Shown: in pieces, positions 11,829 to 23,600 of the stretch | Layout: the number at the start of each line of letters is the position of its first letter | Position numbering within the stretch: position 1 is the first letter of the stretch | Assembly (NCBI GenBank): GCA_032158125.1 | Contig: JASKOT010000015.1 | Span: forward strand, 248,001 to 312,000 | Direction: 5' to 3' | From: Papiliotrema nemorosa | Taxonomy: Eukaryota > Basidiomycota > Tremellomycetes > Tremellales > Rhynchogastremaceae | DNA length: 64,000 bases | Notes under the pieces: generated by a model | Told to the model about the DNA's origin: nothing | The model's database searches: none | What the model saw: the letters and a program-made list of their open reading frames with translations, nothing else | Made by a program: the position numbers and the translations under genes

Positions 11829-14416
11829 ATGACCAGCCTTAATTGCTTGCCAGTGAGTCGAGCCTAATCACTGCACAGCGCTCAACGCTGATATCGTCAG
11901 TTGCACGAAACGCTCAACCTCTACGTCTCCCCTACATCTTACGTCTTTGAGCCGGCTTCGCCGTCTCTATCGAGTCAATCAATCGATGGGCCGTCATTCG
12001 TGAATGAGAAGGAGGTTAGAGAGAGCTTGCACGTGGACCGAAGAACAGGTCGAATGGCCTTGAACGGTACGCGCACGTTCCCATGGGCTGTATTGATACC
12101 CCAGAGAACAACGATGTACCGCACGGACGAGAAAAAGTCATCACTTGTTACGGTATTATCGGTGTTCTGAGTCTGGCGACCAGTGAGCTCCGCCCTTGGC
12201 CCCTATCTGGACTTGGCTCATCTTCAGCCGACTTTCTCTTGATCATCACTGGCCGAACGCCTTCATGCCGACTTCTGTCGCATCCCATCTACCTCGCTAC
12301 AGACTTCCGGCTGCTTCCCCTATCCCCTCTATCGACGTCAGCGACTATATTAGATCATCCAGTCGAGAAAGAACTGATTTCGCTCGTTGAGCAGGGTCTA
12401 AGATCTGCCAAATTGTGGTTCTCATACGGATGGGATCTCACAAATACCTTGCAAAGGCAGAAGGAGCTGGAGGAAGCTGGGAAGGGTGTCGGGAAGCTAC
12501 CTCTATGGAAGCGTGCTTCCGATAGATTCTTCTGGAATCGCTTCTTGTCTGGAAAGATGATCGATATGACCGAGAATGGAGGTGTCGATGTGAGTTTGGC
12601 TATTCTCTCGCCTTATCATGCGATGACTGACGTTTTAGCTGAGCCGATTCATCTTGCCGATAGTTTATGGGTGTGAGCTTGATTAGCTTAGGTCCGACAA
12701 CAAAGCTGATTGTAGCCGTCGAGCTCCGATCCGCGTCCATCAACAACCGAGATCTCCTCTTTTTGCTCATTTCACGACGGTCCAGGCATAGAGTGGGAAC
12801 GAGGTATTTCACGCGAGGTATTGACGCTCGGGGAGAGGTGGCCAATTTCAACGAGACGGAGCAGATCGTCTTGCTCGATCCGCTGGCAGAGAATGGAGAG
12901 CCGATACGACGAGGTCGAGTCGATGGTCGGGAAAGACTCAGTTTTGTGCAGATCAGAGGAAGTGTCCCCCTGTTCTGGGCCGAGGTCAACAATCTGCGAT
13001 ACAAGCCGGATCTGCAGATCATGGACATTCCGGAAACAGTGAGCTGACAGCATCCCGACAGCGCTGACTTCAGACTACCGCTCTGAGTGCGCATTTACGC
13101 AACCTGATTGACGTGTATCAACGCGTCACTCTGGTGAATCTTGTCAACCATAAAGGTCATGAGCTCCCAGTCAAGGAGGCCTTTGAACGAGGAATGACAA
13201 ACGTCGCTGCAGCCGACCCGGTGATCGCCGCGAATGCCCAGTACCTGTACTTCGACTTCCACACTGAATGCCGAAAGATGCGATTCGACCGCATCTCAGT
13301 CCTCATCGACCGATTGGCCGCTAGTCTAGACGAGTCTGGGTGGTTCCACTCCGTAACCCCGCCAATCACCAACCTCGGCACATCTGGAGGAGAGACAAAG
13401 GTATCAAAGAGGCAGTCGGGAGTCGTTCGAAGCAATTGCATGGACTGCCTCGATAGGACGAATGTCTCGCAAAGTGCTCTCGGCAAATGGGCACTGAATA
13501 AGCAATTGAAGGATGCCGGCGTCCTGAGCGTCAAGGAGACAATCGAGGATCACCCAGAATTCATGAGCATATTCAGGAATGGTCAGTTGGAGCATCATGA
13601 GGTTCTTGGCCACGGCTGACTTGCAGTGTGGGCTGATCATGGAGACGCCGTGTCTACTGCCTATGCTGGTACTGGCGCACTCAAGTCTGATTACACAAGG
13701 ACCGGAAAGAGGTCGAGAGAGGGAATGTTGCAAGACGGCTACAACTCTGTTATGCGATACATCAAGAACAACTTTTTCGATGGTGATCGCCAAGTGCGTA
13801 GGGACTTGGACTTGTATGTTTGTGACTGACGATTAGGACGCGTTTGACATCCTGACGGGAGCATGGGTCGCCAAGAAGGGTGGTATACCGCCGTTGACGG
13901 ATACTCGGCCGGTCCTCATGCGATCTGTCAGTCTCTATAGTCGAATTTCACCCATTCTGAGACTGACGAATAGATGCCTTACATTCTGGCTTTCGCCTTG
14001 ACGATGATTGCCGCTGCGCTTACGCTGCCTCGATCTTCAGGTAAGCCTCCTTTTAGGACACAGTTCTCATACTTTAGAATTGTCCATCTCGTCATTCCTC
14101 TTCTTGTGGTTCGCACTCGCTGTCTTCGCTGGGACATTCATTTGGGGCAATGTGAGTCAATCGTAGCTCGTCACGACTCCGGCTAATGTGACAGGGTACA
14201 AGCTATGTATCCTGGCCCCGGCTCAATCCTCCTCTAGAGATCCTGTCGTACAATGGACCGGGTGCTCGCTCGCTCAAGCGCGGTCGAGGTATGACCATAG
14301 GCAAGATGATTCCCATATTTGATAGGAGAACGGGACAGATGAATGTCGCAGTGGGTCACGGGCGAAAGGTGGAAGAGGTCGAGCTGGGAAAGAGAAAGGG
14401 TGCGCTTATCGACTAG
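11829..14416 (+). CDS. SAC1: Phosphoinositide phosphatase Sac1
   Basis: ER/Golgi integral membrane phosphatase that hydrolyses phosphatidylinositol 4-phosphate. The start at 11829 gives MTSLNCLP, and a phase-0 intron (11853 to about 11900) joins it to [18 protein letters not shown], the normal Sac1 N-terminus. The catalytic CX5R(T/S) loop is intact as [15 protein letters not shown] near 13430. The Sac domain is followed by two C-terminal hydrophobic segments ([19 protein letters not shown] and a second one after an intron at about 14040-14080), which fit the Sac1 membrane anchor. A hydrophilic tail then ends GKRKGALID. The gene has roughly eight introns. It shares a 323-bp divergent promoter with PCNA. 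Confidence 0.92.
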
Positions 14417-14709
14417 ACAAGGTCTTCGCGGTCTTGCTCCGCGTGTCGACCCTGTGAAGGTTTCTGCAGGTTCACAGTTGTTCATAGATATTACAGGATG
14501 ATCGTGGCTCGCTTCGGCAGGGGATGTTCGCATTGACCAGGTTGCTCTTCTCTGTTTTGAAACCTGAAACATGAAACGTCGCGTCAAGGGGCTCAATGAC
14601 GTAACAGACATCTTTCCGCAATCCACAGCCATCAAAAACGTCCTTTGACGACTCATTTCAACTCTACTCTTATCCTTGCTTTCGTCGGATTCACAGCCAG
14701 CAAAGTACC

Positions 14710-15488
14710 ATGCAAAACATTGCGGTGAGTACTCGCGAGGCACAAACGCTCTGGCAGACCGAGAGCGGTTCACAAAGCTGTTTGCCACTGGATCCCTCCA
14801 TCATCTCGTCCCGCAGAGACCATAGCTGATGGCATAGAACGCAGCTTCCAATGCCGCCTCGGCGGTAGTTAACACAGCTAACAGCCTCGCTGGAACCGCA
14901 GCTACCTACACTGGTCTCTCCGGAACGACCGAATCTCTCGCTTCGGGCATTGCCTGCACTGGCGCACCTCATTCTCATGCTGAAGAGCACCATCCCAAAT
15001 CGACTTTACCCCCTGATTCTACAGCTGGAGAAGTTGTCAAGATGGACGATGAAGGATTGGCAGTGTTTGAAGAGGAAGGAGTGAGACATGACGTTCTGAT
15101 CAAGATCAACCAACTTGCCATGTGAGTGACATGTCTGATCTACCGTCACTGGGTGAAGGGGAAACTGATGGGTACAGCGATGATGTTCGACACGGTCTCA
15201 AGGAAGTGGCAGCTCTCGAGCTCGTCAAGGATGGCCACAAGAAGGGAATCAGCGTGAGCTAAGAACGTCGGCAGCTGAAAGCTGAAGAGTCAGTACTACC
15301 ATCCCCTTCGATACTTCAAGGTTCAACGACCTATGGATCTCGCCTACATTGGTGAAATCGAAATCGAAGAAGGGAAAAGCATTCACAGTGAATTTTCAAC
15401 CGTTGCCCATCGCTTCAAACTGCAGCTGACCATCAGTCCGATGCCACAAACCCTCTCCTTCCGCCAAGGCCACATTCCATTCCCTTGA
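14710..15488 (+). CDS. Uncharacterised 189-residue protein
   Basis: I do not recognise this protein. Four exons (14710-14724, 14838-15121, 15178-15253, 15294-15488) splice to exactly 190 codons including the stop, with good donors and acceptors. The N-terminus is rich in Ala, Ser, Asn and Thr (amphipathic-looking, about 45 residues). A His-rich stretch HSHAEEHH follows, then an acidic linker. The C-terminal part has a denser, folded look: GVRHDVLIKINQLAIDDVRH, then LELVKDGHKKG and DLAYIGEIEIEEGKS. It has no signal peptide and no clear membrane segment. It lies 294 bp downstream of SAC1 on the same strand. The intact multi-exon structure argues that it is real. The function is unknown. Confidence 0.7.
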
Positions 15489-15853
15489 CACGCGACCTTC
15501 TGCCGAGGGAGGGGCGGTGTTCAAGACCGGAGAGCCACTTGTCTGGTTTGAATACTAGAATACACCGTTTGAAGCGACAGTGTGATTCGATGAGATCTGT
15601 GTATGTTGCATCAGCTTATGATATGTGTAAGAGTGCCTTCATCATGGAACATCGAAAATCCCCGCGAGATACGGAGTATTGCAGGATCAGATTTCTTCGT
15701 CAAGTAAGCAATCTTCATCGTCCCTTCATATCATGAAATGCTTCACTTCGCGGCTACGGATAAGACCCTGTCTTCACACTGCGGCCTGGAGCAGTGCGAC
15801 TCTCCTTGTCATGGGGACTACAAAATGGACTGGGCTCAGGCGACTGTGGTCGA
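15489..15853 (+). other. Convergent intergenic region, 365 bp
   Basis: Lies between the stop codons of the uncharacterised gene and the first F-box-like gene. It presumably holds both 3' ends. I see no supported gene in it. Confidence 0.55.
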
Positions 15854-17218
15854 TCAGAGAACATCACTTATACAGAATTTGTGTCGGAAGCACGTACCTT
15901 CATCTCCACAAGCCGGGCAGAAAGATCGATCCGGAGCGTGACTCGCAGTAACGGCACCACCAAGCGCATGCTGGGCCTCCATGATAAGACGCTTGACCTG
16001 ATTTAGGCAGAGGAGGATTCGGGCAGATTCGAGATCGCACCAATCTAGGTCGAAGGAATAGATGCGGGCTCTAGACAAGTCTCTCTGGACGTCCTTGACC
16101 AGACGCTGGTTTGAGAATTGACCCTCTGCAGATATCAGTGACAAGTGTGGTCTGACTCCGCCATGAACTCGCTATTTTGCTCGGGAAGCTTCGTATACGA
16201 GTGTCCGATCCATTCTTTGGCGTTCAGGACTTCACCACTCTTGCCTTCCTGGTTATGACATGAGCCGTCCAAAACCAAGTTGGACTGAGTGAAAGCTCGG
16301 ATGATCTTTCGAGGAAAAATGGTCTGGTTGTACTTGATACAGACGTGCAAGGATTCCGGGGTCTCGATATCGAGGGCATCGAGCAGTCTCAAGATTTCCA
16401 TCAACTTGACCACCACTGAACGACTTCCCTCGCTGCCCTTCTTGGTCGGTACAAAGGGACTGACACTTAAACTCGCCAAATTGGGGAAAAGGCGAGGGGT
16501 GTCGTCAATGTCCAGCGAAGGGTCCTGCAAGAGCGCTCGCATCTGCTTGATGAGTCGTCCGAATTTATCCACAGAGACCTTTCCAGTTGGCCAGTCGATG
16601 ACGCATCTTTTCGTCCACCTTAAATTGGCCAATTTGAACGCGTCACAATCAGGGTGATTGGGATCAAAGTCGGTGTCCTCTTGTCCTCGTACTCGTCTAC
16701 CCTGACAAATGTCGATGTACACTCGAGCAAAGTCTAGCTGAGTCGACGAATATCGTCCTCTCCTGGTCCTGCTGCTTCCCTGTCCCTGCTCACTTTGACG
16801 CTGATTCAGTCGCAATTTCGGAAGCGTGTTCTTGACAGTGATGGGTTTGATGGTCAACCTGGTATAGAGGAAAGGTATGACCATACCATACATCGCTTTT
16901 GAGCATTGAGCGATGCTAGCCAATGAGCCTTGTCGATTCCTGCCTTGAAGGTATTTGACGACATGGAGCACGATGTCGTGAGGTATGGGTTGTTTGTTGG
17001 ATGCAGGTGAGGAGGGTTTGACGCGAGTGGCGCCCCTGCTCCGTCAGTCTTAGCCCTTCTTTGTTGGACAAATCGAAGGCTCACGCAATTGGTCTTTTGT
17101 CGCTTACGAGAGTGAGCAGCTGGCATAATGAAAAGCAAAGAAGAGCTTGAACTCGTCCGACAAAAACCAAGCGATAGGTAAAGATGTAAAGGAGAACGAG
17201 GAAGCGCGGCGGCAACAT
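15854..17218 (-). CDS. F-box-like protein, tandem paralogue 1
   Basis: The sequence begins with a degenerate F-box-like helix pair (IPHDIVLHVVKYLQG, then IAQCSKAMYGMVIPFLYTRL), typical of the large F-box-like families of Tremellomycetes. The middle aligns by eye with the gene at 17856-19181: DFARVYIDICQGRRV and DFDPNHPDCDAFKLANLR here, against AFARQYVELRDGHRK and DFDPSNPFIDVFKVLNLR there. A phase-1 intron (GTGAAG donor, CTGATATCTGCAG acceptor) leads to the last exon, which ends with the cysteine motif CPACGDEGTC. The 5' end is uncertain. The ATG at 17218 fits the splice phase but gives an odd hydrophobic N-terminus. An alternative ATG at 17126 (MPAAHSRKRQK) looks better but does not join in frame with the splice sites I see. 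A role as substrate adaptor for SKP1-cullin ligases is an inference from the F-box-like start. Confidence 0.6.
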
Positions 17219-17855
17219 CAGTCACGTCGCGAGTGGACCACATCACGTCGTCTCGCTCACTCGTTGAGACATGGTCTCACTCGATCGTCTGACGACCAGC
17301 AGACAATGATTTCTCTACTTCTACTATATTTATATGTAGTGAACCACACCCAGAGTTCGACGGACTCGAGCACACTCTACGGCCCACTTCTTGGTCCGTC
17401 TCCAGGCTTGCATAACGACTGACTCTCTGGTCGCGCACCTCTGCATTGAACGCAAAGTCGAGACCACGCATTGAAAGCCTGCATCGCTCTCCACCCTGTC
17501 ACAAGAACGCCAATCCTTGACAGAACTATGCAATATCCGGATAAATCGACGAGCGACCTCTGCTGAGCAGCAGAGGGAAGGGGAGAAGGGGCAGACTACA
17601 GTATAATAATATGTGCTTACATCGTGTCTGTTATAGCTTCACGTCATTCTCCCTCTTTGTCTCACTCGGATACACATGGAAGTTGCCTGAAGGCTTCTGA
17701 GCTTTGCATGTACAGATGATCACAGCTAAAACTATGCGCGCAGTCTACATATATGAGGCTGTGAGACCCGTGACTCATCCACGAGTCCATTCCTTGATCC
17801 ATCTGCTATCTTACATCACGAGTGTATCTCAGGTTGAGGGCCCGGGTCTGTGACA
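17219..17855 (+). other. Intergenic region between the two F-box-like genes
   Basis: 637 bp on the upstream side of paralogue 1. It should hold its promoter and the 3' end of paralogue 2. No supported coding region. It is somewhat richer in A+T around 17300-17345 and 17600-17640. Confidence 0.5.
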
Positions 17856-19181
17856 TCAGTGCAAGGCGCAACCCCCGGTTGTAGACGTACACTCCACGCC
17901 GCAGGCATCGCATGGCCTCCACAGGTATGCAAATTTCGCCTCACCCAGAGTGGTAGCATCGGCTACCTTTATCCATTTCGCCAGCACCTCTTGCTCCTCG
18001 ATGTCGGGCACGAACACACTCCAATCATTGTTTTGGTCACTTTGGGGAGATCTGTCGCACAGTGTCGCTGTGAAGGTAGTCGTGAAAGGCAGAACCGCCT
18101 CGATCGAGAATCGCTGCCTCGATCTAAACACCTCCTCATGGTATAGCCTCATATCTGAAAGGTCCTCAAGAAATGAACCGTGGGAAAGAGGGAGACACGC
18201 TAGAGCTCAGCTGGTGCTTGAACAAAAGAGACGGCGAAAAAAGTGCAGAGGACATACTGCTTTCCGGTCCAGGCGCATAGATCAGGCGCATCTGCCTTCC
18301 TCCTGTCTGACACGGACGGCAGCCTAGGGTTGAGGCGACCGAGTGATATGTGACCGAAGATACTAGGTCTTTGCGCAATGACCGGTAGTACTCGAACGGT
18401 CCTCCTTGACATCTAGTATCAAATCCCCCGAGCGGACCTTGAAAACACAAATCGACCGGTGAACAAGCTTGCGAGGCCAGGATCTCGAATACTTCGACGG
18501 TAGCCTCTGCTCTGTTTATCCTGTACGTCTGAATAGACTCGTAAAGCAACTCCGCGAAGTTTATCGCAGAAACGCATCTTGCCCCCAACTTGATAGAACC
18601 TTGTCTTCTGAAACAATGGCTGGAGTACATTGAGGATGATCATTCGGTGGAACATGTCAAGGAATATTGTCTCGATATGTCGAAGATTCAGCACCTTGAA
18701 GACATCGATGAAGGGGTTCGATGGGTCGAAGTCGTCCGGGTGATCACCTCGCTTTCGGTGTCCATCGCGCAGCTCAACGTATTGCCGGGCGAATGCGACC
18801 TGGGAGTCTGAGAAGACACGAGATAGTGCGAGCTCGGCTGTTGATGGACTCCCGGGTCTCCCCTTGGCTGGTGCGAGGGGAAAGGAAGGGAAAAGGGATC
18901 GAGCAGTGTTGGGGTTGATGGTGATCCGTCGGTAGATCATGGGGGTGACCGAGTGGTGAAGCTCCTTGTTGCATCCTTGGAGTCCAATAAGACTTCTAAC
19001 ATCCTCTTCAAGCTTGAGAGAATGTACGATATGAGATATGAGCTCCAGGGGAAGGCGGTTTCCTCGAGCTAGACCGGCGGCGATCCCGCTCTGTCTATAT
19101 CAGAATGGCAAGGTGAGGATGTCTCAGAGCACTCACAAGTCCCGAGTTTTTTAGTGCTGGCGGGATAGATGATTCTGACAT
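17856..19181 (-). CDS. F-box-like protein, tandem paralogue 2
   Basis: The start at 19181 gives MSESSIPPALKNSGL. A phase-0 intron ending TATAGACAG then joins to SGIAAGLARGNRLPLELISH, an F-box-like helix. VTPMIYRRITINP matches FLYTRLTIKP of paralogue 1. The reading frame changes near 18600. A 46-nt intron (donor GTTCCA, acceptor TTGTTTCAG, phase 2) resolves it and produces FLDIRQGSIKLGA, which aligns with VIDWPTGKVSVDK of paralogue 1, so I read the gene as intact. A phase-1 intron (GTATGT donor, CTTTCAG acceptor) precedes the last exon, as in paralogue 1. The protein ends in a cysteine motif, CDACGVEC. The weak GTTCCA donor is the main doubt. Function as an F-box adaptor is inferred. Confidence 0.58.
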
Positions 19182-20896
19182 GCTTGAAGCTGCTCAATGT
19201 TGCTGTGGTTGACAGAAGACAGGTGAACAGCGTCCTGAGGAAAGGACGAGAAAGTGAAAGCACATCTGAAACACGGTCTGTCGATTACGTAATTATGCGG
19301 CTACGGATGACTTGGCTCAATAACTCTTGCAGAGGTTCGAACATGCTCGTTGACGGGCAGCCAAGTCTACTGTGTCCCAGGCTTGTGCGGCCTGGTCGTT
19401 TCGACGGGTGTCTGTCCTGTGCATATCTGGAACAGATCTATACCACCCTTTCTCGAAGTTGACGTCAACGCCACTCTCACTTTCGAGAAGTGGCATCTGA
19501 TCCTTCCGTCGTTGATCGGAGAGACGAAGGCGACGCGATCTGCGAGCTCGACGCTCAATACTCGGCTCAGCTCAGTGACGCGAAGCGACGACGGGCAACG
19601 ACAACAGTGAAATCCACACAATATCTCTCGGATTGCCATGATCTCACTCAGAGCTGTTTTGTCAACCCGATGTCACCCGAGTACTCTGCTACACCAATCG
19701 TTCCAGGTATAGTCTACAGCAGTTCCTTCGCCTTGGAGCAGAACATCGCCTTACAAATCCATGAAACCCCATGTGATAGCCCTCATTTGATGCTGCAAGA
19801 CAATGAGCTTGCTTAATCGAGAACCGAGGTGCAACGCCCGGCTTTTGATGGTACATATGTCACCTCAACGGGCTCAAAATCCTGCGACACGAGGGATTTT
19901 GCAGAGAGGTTCTTGACTGCGTTCTCGAGCGCCTCCTTGGCTGCGCTGCTCAGAATGAGATTGTTGCAGGATTCTCGTCTGTCAGAGGTCGGAAGACCCG
20001 GACCAATTCCAAAACTTTGGACTCATCGTCATTTCGGCGGGTACTTGCCAGCACCTCCGCATGACCCCGAGGATTGGGGAAGCGGGGAAAGATATTGTGT
20101 ATCTAGTCTCAGTCTCCCCCCCTCCAATCAAGTTTGCAAGCTCCCCGCAGGTCGTAGTACCGGTACTTGCGGCGAGCAGAATGGTGCGCCCATCGTATCA
20201 TGGGTCAGTGAGGCTCGTAGCGTCCGTAAATGTCACATGACGGGACCTCCTACAGTATAATTATCTCTCAAAGCGAACTTAGGCAGAATTGCAACGTCGG
20301 TTCGTCCTGGAAACTACTAATTACAGACTCGTACATGGCAAAGTTTGCTTCTCTACCAGAACGATCCCTTAGGTCCATCGTAAACGACAATACAGGCCGG
20401 CATTGGCCTTCAACACGCGTCACAGCTGAGAAGGTCCTCAATATCGATGCGCCTCAGACGTCCAGATGTGCTTGGCCTCATCTTCACTGGATATTTCGTA
20501 GGATTCCAGATCCGGCAAGGCGTCTTCCCAGCTCACCCAAGTATGCCCCGCCTCAGGATGTTTTCAGGTTTCTTTAGACATTTCTTTTGGCTGGAATGGC
20601 AATCCGGCGTTGGGTTACAAGACTAGAAAGGTCTCTTAGACATTGGATCAGTATCGATCTTCATTGCGAGCGAGAGTATATTCAGTAAGCTGCTGGAGAT
20701 ACGCTCTGGGGTCGGCATTGCCCTTCGGGGTGTTTCATTACACTTTGCCAGTATCTCGCCATAGAGACAAGACCCGTCCATTAGTGTCCAAAATCCAAAG
20801 GAGGCCGAATATGTCTAAAGATGCCATTCGAGCGCGACCCTACGCCGTTACGTGAGGTGGTTCCAGCAGAGGATACAATCGGCGGGGATAAGACTC
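19182..20896 (+). other. 1.7-kb region without a supported gene
   Basis: Open frames here are short and do not resemble known proteins or the adjacent F-box-like genes. The least unlikely is a plus-strand frame running from about 19170 to 19816, interrupted by one TGA at 19460-19462. It could be a decayed gene or chance. The region also contains the promoter of paralogue 2. Confidence 0.4.
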
Positions 20897-21433
20897 TCAT
20901 AGCTCCTTGACTAGCGTATAATCCAGATGACGATCCGTTCCCAGCATGAAGATATGCTGCCCGACTTGCTTAAACCCCGCTTTTTCGTAAAACTTCCTAG
21001 GACCCATGGCGTTTTCCCAAACGCCCAACCAGACATACGCGTATCCCATCTCTTTAGCTTTTTCGAATGCCGCTCGTAGTAGCATTTGTCCTACTCCTTT
21101 GCCATGATATTGAGTAGCTACATAGACTCGCTGAATCTCCACTCGATTCGGATAATCCTGTACGCTTTCGTCGTCTGTATCCGTCCGCAGGCATAGGAAC
21201 CCTATTGGCTCATCGCTGAGCGTTATAACAAGGTAATGGCGTGTCGGATGCTCGATCTCCGAAATGATGGCTGATGCAGTGTAATTCGCGTCCAAATAAG
21301 TGGACAAGACATCTGGAGTTGAAGCGGCGTGGGAGTAGAATTCGTGGAATGCTGCTCGACCGATTCGGACGATCGAGCTGGCATCGGAAGCCTTTGCAGG
21401 TCGCACGATGTAGTCGCCCCTCTCCAGCGTCAT
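20897..21433 (-). CDS. GNAT-family N-acetyltransferase
   Basis: Single-exon gene of 178 residues. The GNAT fold begins YIVRPAKASDASSIVRIG and covers the whole protein. The acetyl-CoA-binding motif A is VYVATQYHGKGVGQMLLRAA, with the Q/R-x-x-G-x-G/A signature as QYHGKGVGQ. The following strand-helix is AYVWLGVWENAMGPRKFYEK and then AGFKQVGQHIF, a standard GNAT C-terminus. The ATG at 21433 is used because upstream in-frame codons before it offer no ATG. The acceptor substrate (protein, polyamine, aminoglycoside or other small amine) cannot be told. The pattern resembles small-molecule GNATs more than histone acetyltransferases. Confidence 0.85.
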   Translation of the reverse strand: MTLERGDYIVRPAKASDASSIVRIGRAAFHEFYSHAASTPDVLSTYLDANYTASAIISEIEHPTRHYLVITLSDEPIGFLCLRTDTDDESVQDYPNRVEIQRVYVATQYHGKGVGQMLLRAAFEKAKEMGYAYVWLGVWENAMGPRKFYEKAGFKQVGQHIFMLGTDRHLDYTLVKEL

Positions 21434-21723
21434 CTCAAGTGCTTCGGCACTTGCTTCGTCACCAACGGTCAAGCAGCGACGTATAGTCAACGACGATGTG
21501 GATAGCTATTGGTGAGGAATCGAAGCCCGAATAGATCAACAAGCTGATCAATAAGTCCGGTTTATTTATCCGAAGCGGTAGCACATGGGCGATCGACTCG
21601 ATATTGCACAGCCGATCCAAATGCCTTCACAGAGGCGGGTCATTCTACGTAAATCATGGATGCATTCTAATCAAGGTATACAAAGGAAAGCGCAAGATTG
21701 ACATTGAGCCCGGACGTCTTTGA

Positions 21724-23389
21724 TCAGACGTGTTGACTCATCAACCTCTGAACAGTCATCAGAGCTCTATACCTCACATCGGCATTCTCGTGCGCCATGA
21801 GCTCCATCACTTTTGTCTTTCCCCCAAGATCGGTGACAGTCTGTTTTGCCTTGTCTCCTCCGTACTTGACAAATTGACCCAAGTCGAACGCCGCAACGGA
21901 GAGCACGATCGGATCTCGCGAAGTGGACAACAGCTCCACCAGACGCCTATGTGTCAGCTGAAGTTCGCGCAAGAGCTGCAGTACATACTTGACGGCCTTG
22001 CCGTTGGACTCTTGCCCGATTCGCTGACCGTTCTCCTTCCAGAACTCCTCCGACTCGTGCGCCGGGCTCCAAACGAGGTGACCCGACTCCACCTCGCTCA
22101 CATACTCATCGTACGTTGTCAGACCCTCTAATCTGGTAGACAAATCCTCTTTGAGATAGTTTAGATCGTCTGTCACCTCCTCGTCGGACCATTTACGGTC
22201 CTGGAGGGAGATGACGAAGGGTAGGAGTTTCGAGGTGAACATGGAAGGGATGTTTTGGCTCGGAGCGATGGTCAAGAGGTTCTACGCGTCAGGCAAGGTG
22301 TCTCAGATGGCAACCTTACTCGTAAAGTGGCAATGACTACTCGTTGTACCTTCTCCTTGACAGCAGCTTTGGCTACCCCGACAAGCAGAGCGATAACATC
22401 GTATTTCCTGGATATGAGCAAGAGCGTGGCCCACACGGGTAGTAGTAGCTCACTTGTCGAGTCCCTCGGCGGCCACACGCTCGAAGCTGAGCTGCCAGAG
22501 GGATGTGATCGCCCAGTACTGCGCTTGAGGGTTTGGATTGGTCTTGAGCGATTTGACCAATCTGGCGCCATCAGCGGAACATCGATATGCGCTTGATCGT
22601 ACTCACCCAGAAATGCACTGTCCCTCTTCCCATACTGCCAGCCTGAACTGCTTTGTCCCCAAGACTGCACTCAACACCTGTGCGGCGACTTCCCACAGAG
22701 GTTGTCGAGTTCCGTTCAGTAGACCCTGCAGCGATGCAAGCAATGTCCCGGTGAGGTTGTATGGGAAAGGCTTTCGATCCGTCCTGTCACGTCAGTTGAG
22801 CCTTGTGAGATTGGCACAAAGGCTGCTCACGCAATGAGAAGACCAAGGATCCGTAAAGCTGCCAAGACGACCAATTCCTCCTCCATGACGAGACAATTGA
22901 TCAACGGACCATAGGGATCATCCGGGTGTTCCGATGTGCTGAGACCGTGATACAACGCTACCGTCCCTGGATCCGTCGCAAGCATCTCGTTGATAGATAC
23001 CAAGACGGCTTGAACGGTGTCGACTCGTTGCAGCTTCCGCAGGAGATCAATGTACAATTGCGCATACTGTTCTCCCATAGTCGCGAACACTGAGCTTCGC
23101 TGCAATTGGGGCTGCACATCAGCGAACTCGAATGCGAGGCTACTGTGACTTACGACTTTGGCTATTGACTTGAGCAGAGACAACTCATCTGCTGAAAGGA
23201 GTTTGGCGCGTTGGTATCCCTAAGTAATGTCAGTCACAGTCACTATCAAGACCCGGCGCCGGAAACGTTGGTGCGTGGGTCCGGGTCGATACTCACCTCC
23301 CATGGCACGCTCTTCGACGAGATCTTGTTGCACTGATCATCGAGATACGGCGAATAGAACGGGGGTGGGATTGGAGCTACGGCTGCCAT
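21724..23389 (-). CDS. VMA13: V-type proton ATPase subunit H
   Basis: Regulatory subunit of the V1 sector, an armadillo-like protein that activates ATP-driven proton pumping and silences free V1. The start at 23389 gives MAAVAPIPPPFYSPYLDD, and a GTGAGT donor follows SVPWE. The diagnostic C-terminal domain is LLPFVISLQDRKWSDEEVTDD, with LNYLKEDLSTRLEGLTTYDE, SGHLVWSPAHESEEFWKENG and VAAFDLGQFVKYGGDKAKQ, ending RLMSQHV. About six introns are present. The length is about 440-450 residues, normal for the family. It is divergent from SPP2 with 211 bp between start codons. Confidence 0.93.
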
Positions 23390-23600
23390 GATGGAGGGCT
23401 TGGTCAAGGTGAGTTTCTAGATGAGTATCTCGCTCCCCTTTGATGCTGCTGAGCCTGGCATGACGAAGGGGAACTCTCAAGCGGCGACCGCCGATCGACG
23501 ACATCTCTCGCCACCCAACTTCAATGAACTGCTTCTTCGCATGGACACTACATGCACTTGTCTACTCTCACCAAAACCCGAAAAGAGATATAGGGCAGTC

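Noticed and set aside
23421..23600. Longer N-terminus for SPP2 from an upstream in-frame start
   Set aside because: It would begin 32 bp from the divergent VMA13 start. The conserved-looking protein begins at MTTPISF, so 23601 is preferred.
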